Below are positions 36,492-45,331 of a DNA stretch of 64,000 nt, piece after piece. The translations under genes and the position numbers were made by a program. The first letter of the stretch is position 1; every line of letters begins with the position of its first letter. Source of the DNA: Alphaproteobacteria bacterium (GTDB lineage: Bacteria > Pseudomonadota > Alphaproteobacteria > JAJFFI01); NCBI GenBank assembly GCA_030066595.1, contig JASJBI010000024.1:59324-123323 (forward strand), given 5' to 3'. Below the pieces are notes generated by a model, which was given only the letters and a program-made list of their open reading frames with translations, was not told the origin of the DNA and made no database searches.

Positions 36492-38405
36492 TCAGCCGAT
36501 GCCACTCGTCATGATCGCGGACATCCTGCGGGCGAACGCGGCCGGGTCCGGCAACGCCTCGCCCTCCAGAATGCGCGCCTGGTCTAGCAGCAGCCACGCT
36601 GCATCCTCGATCGCATCGACCCCGCCATCGGCTTGCGCGCGCTCGGTCAGCTTTCGGATCAAAGGGTGCTTGGGATTGAGCTCGAGGATGCGGGCCGAGA
36701 TCTCATCGATCCGGCCATGCTGGCGCAGCATGCGCTCCAGGTTCATGTCCAGCCCGCCTTCGTCCGCGACCAGGCAGACGGCGGAATCGGTCAGACGTTC
36801 CGAAGCGCGCACGTCCTTGACCGCATCCTTGAGAGCCAGCTTGATCGCGGCGATCAGGGTCTCGACCCCTTCGGTTGGGGTCTCGTCTGACTTCTCCTCG
36901 GCCGGGGCCTTCGCGCCTTCGATGTTGGCCAAGTCGGCGCCGCCGCGGGTGACCGATTTGAACGCTTTGTCCTGGAAGGTGCCGGCAGCCGGAACCCAGA
37001 ATTCGTCGATCGGGTCGGACAGCAGCAGGACCTCGACGTCGCGCGCGGTAAACCCCTCGAGCTGGGGGCTCTGCTTGAGCGAGTCCACGTCGTCGCCGGT
37101 GATGTAGTAGATGTGCTCCTGGCCGGGCTTCATGCGCTCGACATAGTCCGCCAGGCTGACCAGACCGTCTCGGCTGTTGGAACGGAAGCGCACGATCTCC
37201 AAGAGCTTGTCCCGCTGGCCGCTGTCCTCATAGAGCCCTTCCTTGACCACGGCGCCAAAGTTGTTCCAAAAGGCGGCATAGTCGTCCGGCGCTTTCTCGG
37301 CCCGCTTCTTGAGTTCGTTCAGCACGCGCGTCACCAGGCCCGCACGGATCTTCGCGACCAGCGGGTTGTCCTGCAGCATTTCGCGGCTGACGTTGAGCGG
37401 CAGATCCTCGCTGTCGACGATGCCTTTGAGGAACCGCAGCCAGCCGGGCACCAGTCCCTCGCACTCGTCGGTGATGAACACGCGCTTGACGTAGAGCTTC
37501 ACCCCGTGCCGCCGCTGCGGGTCGAACAGGTCGAAGGGTTTTTGCGACGGAATGAACAGCAGGCCGGTGTACTCGATCTTGCCCTCGGCCTTCCAATGCA
37601 AGTTGTGCCAGGGCTCGTCCAGACCGTGGCTCACATGGCGGTAGAATTCGGCGTACTGCTCGGGCTTGATCTGCGACTTCGGCCGGGTCCACAGCGCGGA
37701 GGCCTCGTTCAGCCGATCGTCCGCATCGCCGTCCTTCAGGATGATCGGGATCTGGATGTGGTCGGAATAGGTCTTGACGATGTTGCGGATGCGGCCGGGG
37801 TCCAGATAGTCCTTCTCCGCCTTGGCCAGGTGAACGATGACGCTGGTGCCCCGGCTGTCCCGTTCGGCCGGCGCGATGGTGAACGCACCCTTGCCGTCCG
37901 AACCCCACAGCCAGGCCTTTTTCTCGCCCGCCTTGCGGGTCAGCACCTCGACCTTCTCTGCCACCATAAAGGTGGAGTAGAAGCCGACCCCGAACTGGCC
38001 GATCAGCGACACATCGTCGGCGCCCTCCGTACCGGCCTTGCTGAGCCGTTCCACAAAGGCGGCCGTACCCGAGCGGGCGATGGTGCCCAGGTTCTCGATC
38101 AGCTCCTTGCGATTCATGCCGATGCCGTTGTCGGCGAGCGTCAGCGTATTGGCCTTCTTGTCGAGGCTCAGCTCGACCCTGAGATCCGGGTCGTCGGCGG
38201 TGAGCGCGGGCTTGGTCAGCGCGGCGTACCGCAGCTTGTCGCACGCGTCGGAGGCGTTCGAGATCAGTTCGCGCAGGAAGATGCCCTTCTCGCTGTACAG
38301 CGAGTGGGCGACGATATCCAACAGCTTGGAGACCTCCGCCTGGAAATCGTACGACTCAATCCCCCCGTCGGCGGCGGCCCCGCGCTCCGTCGTCTTGGTG
38401 GCCAT
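36492..38405 (-). CDS. htpG: HSP90-family chaperone HtpG
   Basis: A 637-aa HSP90 with the GHKL ATP site: FLRELISNASDACDKLRYA, TLTLADNGIGMNRKELIENL, and IGQFGVGFYSTFMVAEKVE, then the middle-domain LYVKRVFITDECEGL and the C-terminal dimerisation part. It is an ATP-dependent cytoplasmic chaperone. It is convergent with DUF1223 and divergent from the HPF gene. A sigma-32-like element may lie about 60-85 bp upstream. Confidence 0.96.
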   Translation of the reverse strand: MATKTTERGAAADGGIESYDFQAEVSKLLDIVAHSLYSEKGIFLRELISNASDACDKLRYAALTKPALTADDPDLRVELSLDKKANTLTLADNGIGMNRKELIENLGTIARSGTAAFVERLSKAGTEGADDVSLIGQFGVGFYSTFMVAEKVEVLTRKAGEKKAWLWGSDGKGAFTIAPAERDSRGTSVIVHLAKAEKDYLDPGRIRNIVKTYSDHIQIPIILKDGDADDRLNEASALWTRPKSQIKPEQYAEFYRHVSHGLDEPWHNLHWKAEGKIEYTGLLFIPSQKPFDLFDPQRRHGVKLYVKRVFITDECEGLVPGWLRFLKGIVDSEDLPLNVSREMLQDNPLVAKIRAGLVTRVLNELKKRAEKAPDDYAAFWNNFGAVVKEGLYEDSGQRDKLLEIVRFRSNSRDGLVSLADYVERMKPGQEHIYYITGDDVDSLKQSPQLEGFTARDVEVLLLSDPIDEFWVPAAGTFQDKAFKSVTRGGADLANIEGAKAPAEEKSDETPTEGVETLIAAIKLALKDAVKDVRASERLTDSAVCLVADEGGLDMNLERMLRQHGRIDEISARILELNPKHPLIRKLTERAQADGGVDAIEDAAWLLLDQARILEGEALPDPAAFARRMSAIMTSGIG

Positions 38406-38460
38406 CGGCTTTCCCCTTCACTCCGTCGGGATCGCCTTGCGATCCGTTGTTTTCCGCGCT

Positions 38461-38492
38461 GGATATGTGGTGTGCGGCTGCCGGCTGCAAGG
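38461..38492 (-). promoter_or_regulatory. Possible sigma-32-like promoter for htpG
   Basis: On the minus strand CCTTGCAG and CCACATATCC are separated by about 14 bases, which resembles the alphaproteobacterial RpoH pattern CTTG-N17-CYTATNT only loosely. The position, about 50 bp upstream of the start codon, is suitable for a heat-shock gene. Confidence 0.3.
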
Positions 38493-38506
38493 CCTCGGCT
38501 GATGGC

Positions 38507-38520
38507 TTGAGACAGATCAA
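38507..38520. promoter_or_regulatory. FNR-like site upstream of the HPF-type gene
   Basis: TTGAG-ACAG-ATCAA matches the TTGAT-N4-ATCAA FNR pattern at 9 of 10 positions. It is centred 87 bp upstream of the HPF start and about 108 bp upstream of htpG. About two such single-mismatch sites are expected by chance in 64 kb, so the case rests on location. Confidence 0.35.
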
Positions 38521-38600
38521 CGACGGCCCAGACCCGTGCCATCTAGGCTCGACCGTGCGATACTGTTCGTCAGACAAGTCGGCAACAGGAGGTGGTATCG

Positions 38601-39170
38601 ATGGCCGTGCCGCTCGAGATCTCGTTTCAGAAACTGGCGCCGTCCGACGCGGTCGAGGCCCGCATCAGGGAACTCGCGGACCGTTTGGAGCGCTACCACG
38701 ACCGCATCATGCGATGTCGGGTGGTGGTCGAGCAGGTGAGCCGCCGTCACACCAAGGGAAAGATGTACGAGGTCCGCATCGACATCTCGGTGCCGGGCCG
38801 CGAGATCGTGGCCAGCCGCAATCCCGGCGCCGATCATGCGCATGAGGACGTCTACGTCGCCATCCGCGATTCCTTCAAGGCCGCCGCGCGCCGGCTCGAG
38901 GACCATGTGCGCAAGCGCAGCGGACACCAGACCAAGGTCCACGCCGTGCCGGCGACGGGCCGCGTGGTGCGGCTGTTCGCCGACGAAGGCTACGGCTTCA
39001 TCGCCGCGCCCGACGGGCAGGAGATCTATTTCCACCGCAACACTGTGGAAGGCGGCGGCTGGGAGGTCATGGATATCGGCACCGAAGTGCGCTTTACGGC
39101 AAGCGAAGGCGAGAAGGGACTGCACGCGCTGTCGGTGACGCCGGTCGGCGAATCCGAGGTGATCGGCTAG
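38601..39170 (+). CDS. HPF/RaiA-family ribosome-associated protein fused to a cold-shock domain
   Basis: A 189-aa protein starting at the ATG at 38601 with AGGAGG 8 bp upstream. Residues about 1-110 are an HPF/RaiA-like fold (EISFQKLAPSDAVEARIREL, then VRIDISVPGREIVASRNPG and HAHEDVYVAIRDSFKAAARR). Residues 120-185 are a cold-shock domain (GRVVRLFADEGYGFIAAPDG, IYFHRNTVEGGGWE). The first part would hibernate ribosomes and the second bind RNA. Its stop codon overlaps that of the convergent PEBP gene at CTAG. Confidence 0.88.
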   Translation: MAVPLEISFQKLAPSDAVEARIRELADRLERYHDRIMRCRVVVEQVSRRHTKGKMYEVRIDISVPGREIVASRNPGADHAHEDVYVAIRDSFKAAARRLEDHVRKRSGHQTKVHAVPATGRVVRLFADEGYGFIAAPDGQEIYFHRNTVEGGGWEVMDIGTEVRFTASEGEKGLHALSVTPVGESEVIG

Positions 39171-39631
39171 CGCGAGTAGGTGCCGACCAGCTCGGCGGTC
39201 TCGATCACATGGGGCTCGGCGGCCGCCTCCACCTCGGTGCATCCCGGGTCGTCTTCGAGACCCAGGCTTTCCACATCCAAAGCCAGCAACCGAAAGCGGT
39301 AGTGATGGGTGCCGTGCCGGCGCGGCGGGCAGGGCCCGCCATAGCCGCTGCGGCCGAAGTCGTTGACCGCCTGACGCACCTCGCCGACCCGGCCATCGGC
39401 GGGATAGGCTTCCGGCAGGCCGGCCACGTCGGTCGGGATGTCATAGACCGCCCAATGATGCCAGGTGCCCGCCGGCGCATCCGGATCGTCGCACAGCAGC
39501 ACGAAGCTCTGCGTGCCTTCGGGCGCGCCGGACCAGGTCAGATGAGGCGAAACGTCCTCGCCCTCGCAGGTGAAGCGGGACGGAATGCGCTCGCCCGCCG
39601 CGAAATGCTGGCTCGAAAGGGTCAGGGGCAT
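39167..39631 (-). CDS. PEBP-family (YbhB/YbcL-like) protein
   Basis: A 154-aa phosphatidylethanolamine-binding-like protein with the typical PEBP core: GERIPSRFTCEGEDVSPHLT, LLCDDPDAPAGTWHHWAVYD (DPDAP, HW motif) and RSGYGGPCPPRRHGTHHYRF (GP-PPxGxHHY). The start is probably the ATG at 39631, with GGTGA upstream; a GTG at 39640 is possible and the longer frame to 39895 is rejected. Cytoplasmic, function not known. Convergent with the HPF gene; an FNR-like palindrome sits 65 bp upstream. Confidence 0.9.
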   Translation of the reverse strand: MPLTLSSQHFAAGERIPSRFTCEGEDVSPHLTWSGAPEGTQSFVLLCDDPDAPAGTWHHWAVYDIPTDVAGLPEAYPADGRVGEVRQAVNDFGRSGYGGPCPPRRHGTHHYRFRLLALDVESLGLEDDPGCTEVEAAAEPHVIETAELVGTYSR

Positions 39632-39689
39632 CGAAGTCACCGGGTAGCGACGTTGCAGAGACCCTAGACCTGCGCCCGCCCGGCGAGCA

Positions 39690-39703
39690 TTGACATGCGT
39701 CAT
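39690..39703. promoter_or_regulatory. FNR/FixK-like site upstream of the PEBP gene
   Basis: TTGAC-ATGC-GTCAT differs at one base from the perfect palindrome at 34985. Its centre is 65 bp upstream of the PEBP start, almost the same distance as in the cytochrome c gene (66 bp). This shared geometry supports co-regulation, though one-mismatch sites also occur by chance. Confidence 0.4.
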
Positions 39704-39818
39704 TCCTGGCCAGCGCAGCGACCGCGACCATGGTAGCGAGGGATGCCAGAAATGTGGAGGGGCGTGTGCGGAATTCGATCGTGCTGAAAAGCATGGCCCC
39801 TGGTGGGCTGGCGGTGCC

Positions 39819-40631
39819 GTGAAAGACATCGACTGCGTCGCGTTTCTACAGTGGAGTCTGCCCCGGCTGGCGCTGCGATGGCCGGGGTTCCGCAAGGTCC
39901 GGCGTCAGGTTTGCAAGCGTCTCACCCGCCGCCTGCGCGAGCTCGCGCTGGCGGACGTCGCGGCCTATCGCCGCTATCTTGATGACCATCCGGACGAATG
40001 GCGGATCCTGGATGGGTTCTGCCGCATCACCATCTCCCGCTTTTGCCGGGACCGCCATGTGTTCGAACTGCTGGCGGAGCGCGTGTTGCCGACTTTGGCG
40101 GAGGCCGCCGCCCGGGACCGACGGACGCTGTCCGCCTGGAGCGCCGGCTGCGGCTCGGGCGAGGAGGTTTACAGCCTGCGGCTCCTTTGGGATCTGGCGC
40201 TGGCGCAGGATTGGCCGGAGACGACGTTGCAGATCCTTGGTACCGACATCGATCCGGTCCTGCTCGAGCGGGCGCGGGCCGGCTGCTATCCGCCGGGCTG
40301 TCTGCGCGAAGTGCCGGATGCTTGGCGCGAGACGGCCTTCGCAGACCGCGCCGGCCTCTTCTGCCTGCGCGCCGAGTTCCGGCACGGCGTGGCGTTCCAT
40401 CAGGAGGACATCCGCGAGACCATGCCTGCCGGGCCGTTCGACCTGGTGCTCTGCCGGAACCTTGCCTTCACCTACTTCACGCTGTCGCTGCAAGCACAAG
40501 TGCTTGCCGGCATCGCCGAACGCATGCGCTCCGGCGGCGTTCTTGTGATCGGGGGGCACGAACAGCTGCCCGCGGACGCCGAAGCGCTCCGCTTCCGCGC
40601 CACGGCGCGCACCATGTGGCGCAAGGACTGA
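39819..40631 (+). CDS. CheR-like methyltransferase
   Basis: A 270-aa SAM-dependent methyltransferase with the CheR N-terminal helical part (FRKVRRQVCKRLTRRLREL, then WRILDGFCRITISRFCRDR) and the CheR-type SAM motif LSAWSAGCGSGEEVYSLRLL, followed by ILGTDIDPVLLERARAGCYP and FDLVLCRNLAFTYF. The GTG at 39819 is chosen as the first start in a frame that resembles CheR from there on; upstream frame is not conserved-looking. It probably methylates a protein or small molecule, but no chemotaxis genes are nearby. Confidence 0.85.
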   Translation: MKDIDCVAFLQWSLPRLALRWPGFRKVRRQVCKRLTRRLRELALADVAAYRRYLDDHPDEWRILDGFCRITISRFCRDRHVFELLAERVLPTLAEAAARDRRTLSAWSAGCGSGEEVYSLRLLWDLALAQDWPETTLQILGTDIDPVLLERARAGCYPPGCLREVPDAWRETAFADRAGLFCLRAEFRHGVAFHQEDIRETMPAGPFDLVLCRNLAFTYFTLSLQAQVLAGIAERMRSGGVLVIGGHEQLPADAEALRFRATARTMWRKD

Positions 40632-40757
40632 CAGGCGGAGCAGGGCCTATGGTCAGCGCGATCCAGACCTGCGACAGGGTCTGGCAAGACCGCTGTCAGG
40701 CAAGCCTGAAATCTCTACAATGCGCCGGCGGGATTGATCGGGGCTGAGAACGTCGTG

Positions 40758-41468
40758 ATGTTTCGAAGAAAGCACCAAAGGGACGGCGAGCTCAGCCGGG
40801 AGGAACGTGTCCGTAAGGCGCGTGACTGCCTGCTGTCCGAAATCCGAAGCGAGGCCCGCGATACCGCAATGCTGACCGGCCGGCCGGCCTTCTCCGAGCC
40901 GGTCATGGAGGCGCTTGGTAAGGTGCCGCGGGAGGAGTTCGCAGGCTTTCCCAGCGCGGAAGCGGCCTATTTCAACGCGCCCTTTGCCATCGGACATGGC
41001 CAGACCATCTCCCAGCCCTACATCGTGGCGCTGATGAGCGAGCTTCTCGATCCTCAGCCGGACCATGTGGTGCTCGAGATCGGCACTGGCTGCGGCTACC
41101 AGGCGGCCGTGATCTCGCTGCTGGTCAAGCAGGTCTACAGCGTCGAGGTCGTGTCCGAGCTGGCGGCGCTGGCCAGGGAACGGTTGGCCCGGCTCGGCTT
41201 TGCGAATGTCGAGGTGCGCCACGGCGACGGCGCCAAGGGCTGGCCCGAACACGGACCCTTCAACGGCATCATCGTCACCGCGGCAACGCCGGAGATTCCG
41301 CAGCCGTTGACCGAACAGCTCGCCCGCGGCGGCCGCATGATCATCCCGGTCGGCCGGCCCTGGATCGGCCAGGACCTGGTGTTGGTCCAGAAAGACGACC
41401 GAGGCAAGCTTTCCGAGCGCGTGGTCCTGCCGGTCGCCTTTGTGCCGTTGACCGGTGGCAAGAGCTGA
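40758..41468 (+). CDS. pcm: Protein-L-isoaspartate O-methyltransferase
   Basis: A 236-aa PCMT-type enzyme with NAPFAIGHGQTISQPYIVAL, SAM motif VVLEIGTGCGYQAAVISLL, GDGAKGWPEHGPFNGIIVTA and RMIIPVGRPWIGQDLVLV. It should methylate isoaspartyl residues to start protein repair in the cytoplasm. The ATG at 40758 is most likely; TTG (40734) and GTG (40755) are alternatives. The next gene, rtcA, starts within a few bases. Confidence 0.92.
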   Translation: MFRRKHQRDGELSREERVRKARDCLLSEIRSEARDTAMLTGRPAFSEPVMEALGKVPREEFAGFPSAEAAYFNAPFAIGHGQTISQPYIVALMSELLDPQPDHVVLEIGTGCGYQAAVISLLVKQVYSVEVVSELAALARERLARLGFANVEVRHGDGAKGWPEHGPFNGIIVTAATPEIPQPLTEQLARGGRMIIPVGRPWIGQDLVLVQKDDRGKLSERVVLPVAFVPLTGGKS

Positions 41469-41472
41469 GCCG

Positions 41473-42543
41473 GTGGGCCCGCTGGGGCGGCCCGTGCATG
41501 ATATCCTCCATATCGACGGCGCCTATGGCGAAGGCGGCGGCCAGATCCTGCGCACCGCGGTGTCCCTGGCCGCCGTCAAAGGCCAGCCGATCCGGATCGA
41601 AAACATTCGCGCCCGTCGCCGCAATCCTGGGCTGGCGGCCCAGCATCTCACCGCCGTGCGCGCGGTCGGCGCGATCTGCGAGGCCGAAATCGACGGCGAT
41701 ACGCTGGCATCGACCGAGCTGTCTTTTGCGCCGGGCGGGCCCGTGCGGCCCGGGATCTATGTCTTCGACGTGGCCGAGGCGCGCGAAGGCGGCAGCGCCG
41801 GGTCCACAAGTCTGGTTCTGCAGGCGCTGCTGCTGCCGCTGGCGCTCGCCGACGGGCCGTCTTCCGCAGTCGTTCGCGGCGGCACCCATGTCCGCTGGAG
41901 TCCCAGCTTCCACTATGCCCGCGACGTCTGGCTTCCGGCGCTCGGCCGCCTCGGCGTAGCGGCGGAGTTGAGTCTCGCGCGCTGGGGCTGGTATCCCGTC
42001 GGCCAGGGGGAGATCCGGGCAGAGATCACCGGCCGGGCAGGGCCGCTCTCGGCGATCGACATCCGGGCACCCGGCCGCCTCCGTCGGGTCGCGGGCCGCG
42101 CGGTCGCGGCGAACCTGCCGGCGCACATCGCCCAGCGCATGGCCGACCGTGCCCGCACGATGCTCGCCGCCGAGGACATCGAAAGCCAGATCCGGCCGCG
42201 CCGGGTGCGGGCGGCCTGCGCAGGCGCTGGCCTGTTCTTGGTTGCCGAGTATGAGCACATTCACGCCGGGTTTACCGCTCTGGGCGAACGCGGCAAGCCG
42301 GCCGAACGGGTCGCCGAGGAGGCGGTGGCCGAGCTGCTGGACCATCACCGCAGCCACGCCGCGGTGGATCCTCACCTGGGCGACCAGTTGATCGTGCCCG
42401 CGGCGTTCGCCGCGGGCGAGAGCCGTTTCACCGTGGCCGCAGCGACCGGTCACATGACCACCATGGCGTGGCTCGTCGATCGCTTCGGGCTTGCCCATGT
42501 TGAGATCGACGAGACCACCGTGCGGATCAGGCCGAACGCATGA
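41473..42543 (+). CDS. rtcA: RNA 3'-terminal phosphate cyclase
   Basis: A 356-aa RtcA enzyme converting RNA 3'-phosphate ends to 2',3'-cyclic phosphates with ATP. Signatures: HIDGAYGEGGGQILRTAVSL at the start, RARRRNPGLAAQHLTAVRAV, GSTSLVLQALLLPLALADGP, and the C-terminal DPHLGDQLIVPAAFAAG plus TGHMTTMAWLVDRF, which should include the catalytic histidine. GTG at 41473 or 41494 and a further one at 41455 are possible starts. Its stop overlaps the next ATG by 4 bp. No rtcB or rtcR is nearby. Confidence 0.93.
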   Translation: MGPLGRPVHDILHIDGAYGEGGGQILRTAVSLAAVKGQPIRIENIRARRRNPGLAAQHLTAVRAVGAICEAEIDGDTLASTELSFAPGGPVRPGIYVFDVAEAREGGSAGSTSLVLQALLLPLALADGPSSAVVRGGTHVRWSPSFHYARDVWLPALGRLGVAAELSLARWGWYPVGQGEIRAEITGRAGPLSAIDIRAPGRLRRVAGRAVAANLPAHIAQRMADRARTMLAAEDIESQIRPRRVRAACAGAGLFLVAEYEHIHAGFTALGERGKPAERVAEEAVAELLDHHRSHAAVDPHLGDQLIVPAAFAAGESRFTVAAATGHMTTMAWLVDRFGLAHVEIDETTVRIRPNA

Positions 42544-45215
42544 CGGATGCCGCGACGCCTGCGCCACTCACCCTGCGGGACCTGCCCTCCCGGATCGCGG
42601 CCTTCGGCGCGGCCGAGGCCGTGGTGGCCTTCGATGACGGCGGCCGGCAGGTCTGGAGCTTTGCCGAGCTGGTGGAGCAGGCACGGAGGCTTGCGGCCGG
42701 TCTCGTCGAAGAGGGCGTGGCGCCGGGCGAGACCGTCGGGTTGTTCGCGCCGAGCCGGCCGGAATGGATCGTCGCCTGCCTGGCGATCGCCTGCACCGGC
42801 GCCGTGGTCACGCCGATCGACCATCAGCTCGCCAGCGAAGACCTGCAACATGTGCTGAGCGATTGCGGCTGCCGGCGCATCTTCACGACGCGGGATGGTT
42901 TGCCGCTCTTGCAGGGATCCGAGGTCGTTCCGATCCTGCTGGACACCGAGACCGGATCCGATGAAGCACCCTCCTGGCGCAGCCTGCTGCGCGACGGGAA
43001 TGTGGCGCCGCCGGCTGCGGATCCCGATGATGTCGCCGCGCTCTTCTACACCTCGGGCACGACCGGGCGGCCCAAGGGCGTCCCCCTGAGCCACCGCAAC
43101 CTCGGCGCCAGCATCGAGAGCTTCTTGGGGCTGGATATCGTCGGCCCTGCCCAACGGGTGCTCGTGCCCCTGCCGTTTCATCATGTCTATCCGTTCCTTG
43201 TCGGCCTTTGGGGACCGCTCGGCATTGGCGCGGCCGTCATCCTGCCGTCCGGCCTCAGCGCCAAAGAGCTCGGGCGGGCGCTCAAGGAGGGCGCGGCGAC
43301 GGTGATGATCGGCGTGCCCCGCCTGTACGAGGCGCTGGACGCCGGCATCGCCGCCCGGGTCGACGCCGCCGGCGCGGCCGCCGGTGTGATCTTCAAAATG
43401 CTGTTGGCGATCGCGCGGAGCCTGCGTCCGGTCGCCGGGCTCGCGGCCGGGCGCGTGCTGTTCGGCCGCCTGCACCGGGCGCTGGGCCCGCGGCTGCGCA
43501 TGCTGGTGTCGGGCGGCGCGCGCCTCGATCCGATCCTTGAGCAGCGGCTGCAGGCGCTCGGCTGGGAGGTGCTGACCGGTTATGGCCTGACCGAGACCGC
43601 CGCTATGTCGGTCTACAACCCGCCGGGACAGGCGCGCGCGGGCAGCGCCGGCCGGCCCGCGCCTGGCGTCGAGATCCGCATCGTCGGCGGCGGGCCGGAC
43701 CAGGAGGGCGAGATCCAGATCCGGGGCGCAGGGGTGTTCGCCGGATACCGCAACCGGCCGGACGAGACCGCCGCCGCCTTCACCGCCGATGGCTGGCTGC
43801 GCACCGGTGATCTCGGCCATATCGACGCCGACGGCTATCTCTACGTGACCGGCCGCAGCAAGGAGCTCATCGTGCTGTCGGGCGGCGAGAACATCGCGCC
43901 CGACGCGCTCGAAGCGGTCTACGGCGAAAGCCCCTATATGCGCGAGATCGCCCTGCTGGAGCATGATCGCGCGCTGGTGGCGCTGGTGGTGCCCGACCTG
44001 GATGCGCTCCGCGAATTCGGCGCCTACCGGATCGAGGACACGCTGCGGGTGTCCTTGAGCCTGCTGGCCCAGACCCTGCCCGCCTACCAGCGGATCTCCG
44101 GGTACGCGATCACCCATGCGCCTCTGCCGCGCACCCGGCTCGGCAAGCTCCGTCGTCATCTCTTGCCGGATCTGTATGCCCGGGCAGCCAAGGGCGAGGC
44201 GCCGGCCGCGGAAGAGATGTCCCCGGCCGACCGGGAAATGCTCCAGGCGACGCCTGTCCGAACGGCATGGGCGTGGCTGCAGGCGCAGTTCCCCGACCGT
44301 GGACTTTCGATGGACACCAGTCCCCAGCTCGATCTCGGTCTCGATTCGCTGGCCTGGATCGAGCTGGTGGCCGGTTTGGAACAGGAGCTGGGCACGCCGC
44401 TGGACGAGGCCGACGTCGCCGGCGTGGTGACGCTGCGCGACCTGCTGGCGGCCGTTGCGGCGGCAGGTGCGGCTGCAGCGCCGAAGGCCGAAGCGCCGTC
44501 AGAGGTTCAGATTCCGCCCGAGGACGAGACCTGGCTGAAGCGACCGGGTCCACTGCTACAGGCGGTGGGATGGGTGCTGCATGTTATTGCACGCGGGCTC
44601 GCCCGGGTAATGTGGCGGCTCGAGGTCGAGGGCGTCGACAACCTTCCCAAGAGCGGCCCGGTGGTGCTGGCCAGCAATCACGCGAGCTTTTTCGACGCGC
44701 CTTTCCTGGTCGCGGCGCTGCCATGGCGCCAGCTCAGGCGCACCTGGTGGGCGGCCGACCGCCAGCAGGTCTTTGTCCGTCCCTGGCTTCGGGCCTTTGC
44801 CCGCATCGGTCACGCCTTTCCGGTCGAGGATCGCCGGCCGGCGGCATCGCTCGCCAAGGGCGCGCGTATCCTCGCCCGCGGCGACTGCGTGGTCTGGTTT
44901 CCGGAGGCGTGGCGGTCGCCCACCGGAGAGCTGCAGCCCTTCCGGCCTGGGATCGGCCGTCTGCTGACCGAGACAAACGCTGTCGCCGTGCCCATCCATC
45001 TGAGCGGCACCTACGCTATTCTGCCACGCGATCGCCGCATTCCGCGTCTAGGACGCGTCCGGGCACGTATCGGGGCGCCCCGATCGGCGGACGCGCTCGA
45101 TGGCCGGGGGGAGGGCCCGGACCGCGCCACGCGGATCGCCAATGCCCTGCACGACGCCGTGGCGGCGCTGGCGGGCGGGGTGGCCGCGCCCGAGCGCCGG
45201 AAACCCCCGGACTAA
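42540..45215 (+). CDS. AMP-ligase / acyl carrier / acyltransferase fusion 1
   Basis: An 891-aa protein with three domains. Residues about 1-530 are an AMP-forming acyl ligase (ALFYTSGTTGRPKGVPLSH, TGYGLTETAAMS, TGDLGHIDADGYLYVTGRSK). Residues 555-645 are an acyl carrier domain with attachment serine in LDLGLDSLAWIELVAG. Residues about 690-880 are a PlsC acyltransferase with ASNHASFFDAPFL (HX4D), FPEAWRSPTGELQPF and VPIHLSGTYA. It could load a fatty acid onto its own carrier and transfer it to a lysophospholipid or glycerophosphate. Order is the reverse of E. coli Aas. It follows rtcA by overlap and has a paralogue at 46947. Confidence 0.9.
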   Translation: MTDAATPAPLTLRDLPSRIAAFGAAEAVVAFDDGGRQVWSFAELVEQARRLAAGLVEEGVAPGETVGLFAPSRPEWIVACLAIACTGAVVTPIDHQLASEDLQHVLSDCGCRRIFTTRDGLPLLQGSEVVPILLDTETGSDEAPSWRSLLRDGNVAPPAADPDDVAALFYTSGTTGRPKGVPLSHRNLGASIESFLGLDIVGPAQRVLVPLPFHHVYPFLVGLWGPLGIGAAVILPSGLSAKELGRALKEGAATVMIGVPRLYEALDAGIAARVDAAGAAAGVIFKMLLAIARSLRPVAGLAAGRVLFGRLHRALGPRLRMLVSGGARLDPILEQRLQALGWEVLTGYGLTETAAMSVYNPPGQARAGSAGRPAPGVEIRIVGGGPDQEGEIQIRGAGVFAGYRNRPDETAAAFTADGWLRTGDLGHIDADGYLYVTGRSKELIVLSGGENIAPDALEAVYGESPYMREIALLEHDRALVALVVPDLDALREFGAYRIEDTLRVSLSLLAQTLPAYQRISGYAITHAPLPRTRLGKLRRHLLPDLYARAAKGEAPAAEEMSPADREMLQATPVRTAWAWLQAQFPDRGLSMDTSPQLDLGLDSLAWIELVAGLEQELGTPLDEADVAGVVTLRDLLAAVAAAGAAAAPKAEAPSEVQIPPEDETWLKRPGPLLQAVGWVLHVIARGLARVMWRLEVEGVDNLPKSGPVVLASNHASFFDAPFLVAALPWRQLRRTWWAADRQQVFVRPWLRAFARIGHAFPVEDRRPAASLAKGARILARGDCVVWFPEAWRSPTGELQPFRPGIGRLLTETNAVAVPIHLSGTYAILPRDRRIPRLGRVRARIGAPRSADALDGRGEGPDRATRIANALHDAVAALAGGVAAPERRKPPD

Positions 45216-45331
45216 GGGCTGTTCGGCGGGCCGTGCTCTGGGGGTCGTTAACCGCCTGGACACTATATGCCGAGTAAAATAGTTTGGATTTCAGGTATTT
45301 GCGGAGAATTCTGCGTTCTCAGGAGGGAAGT

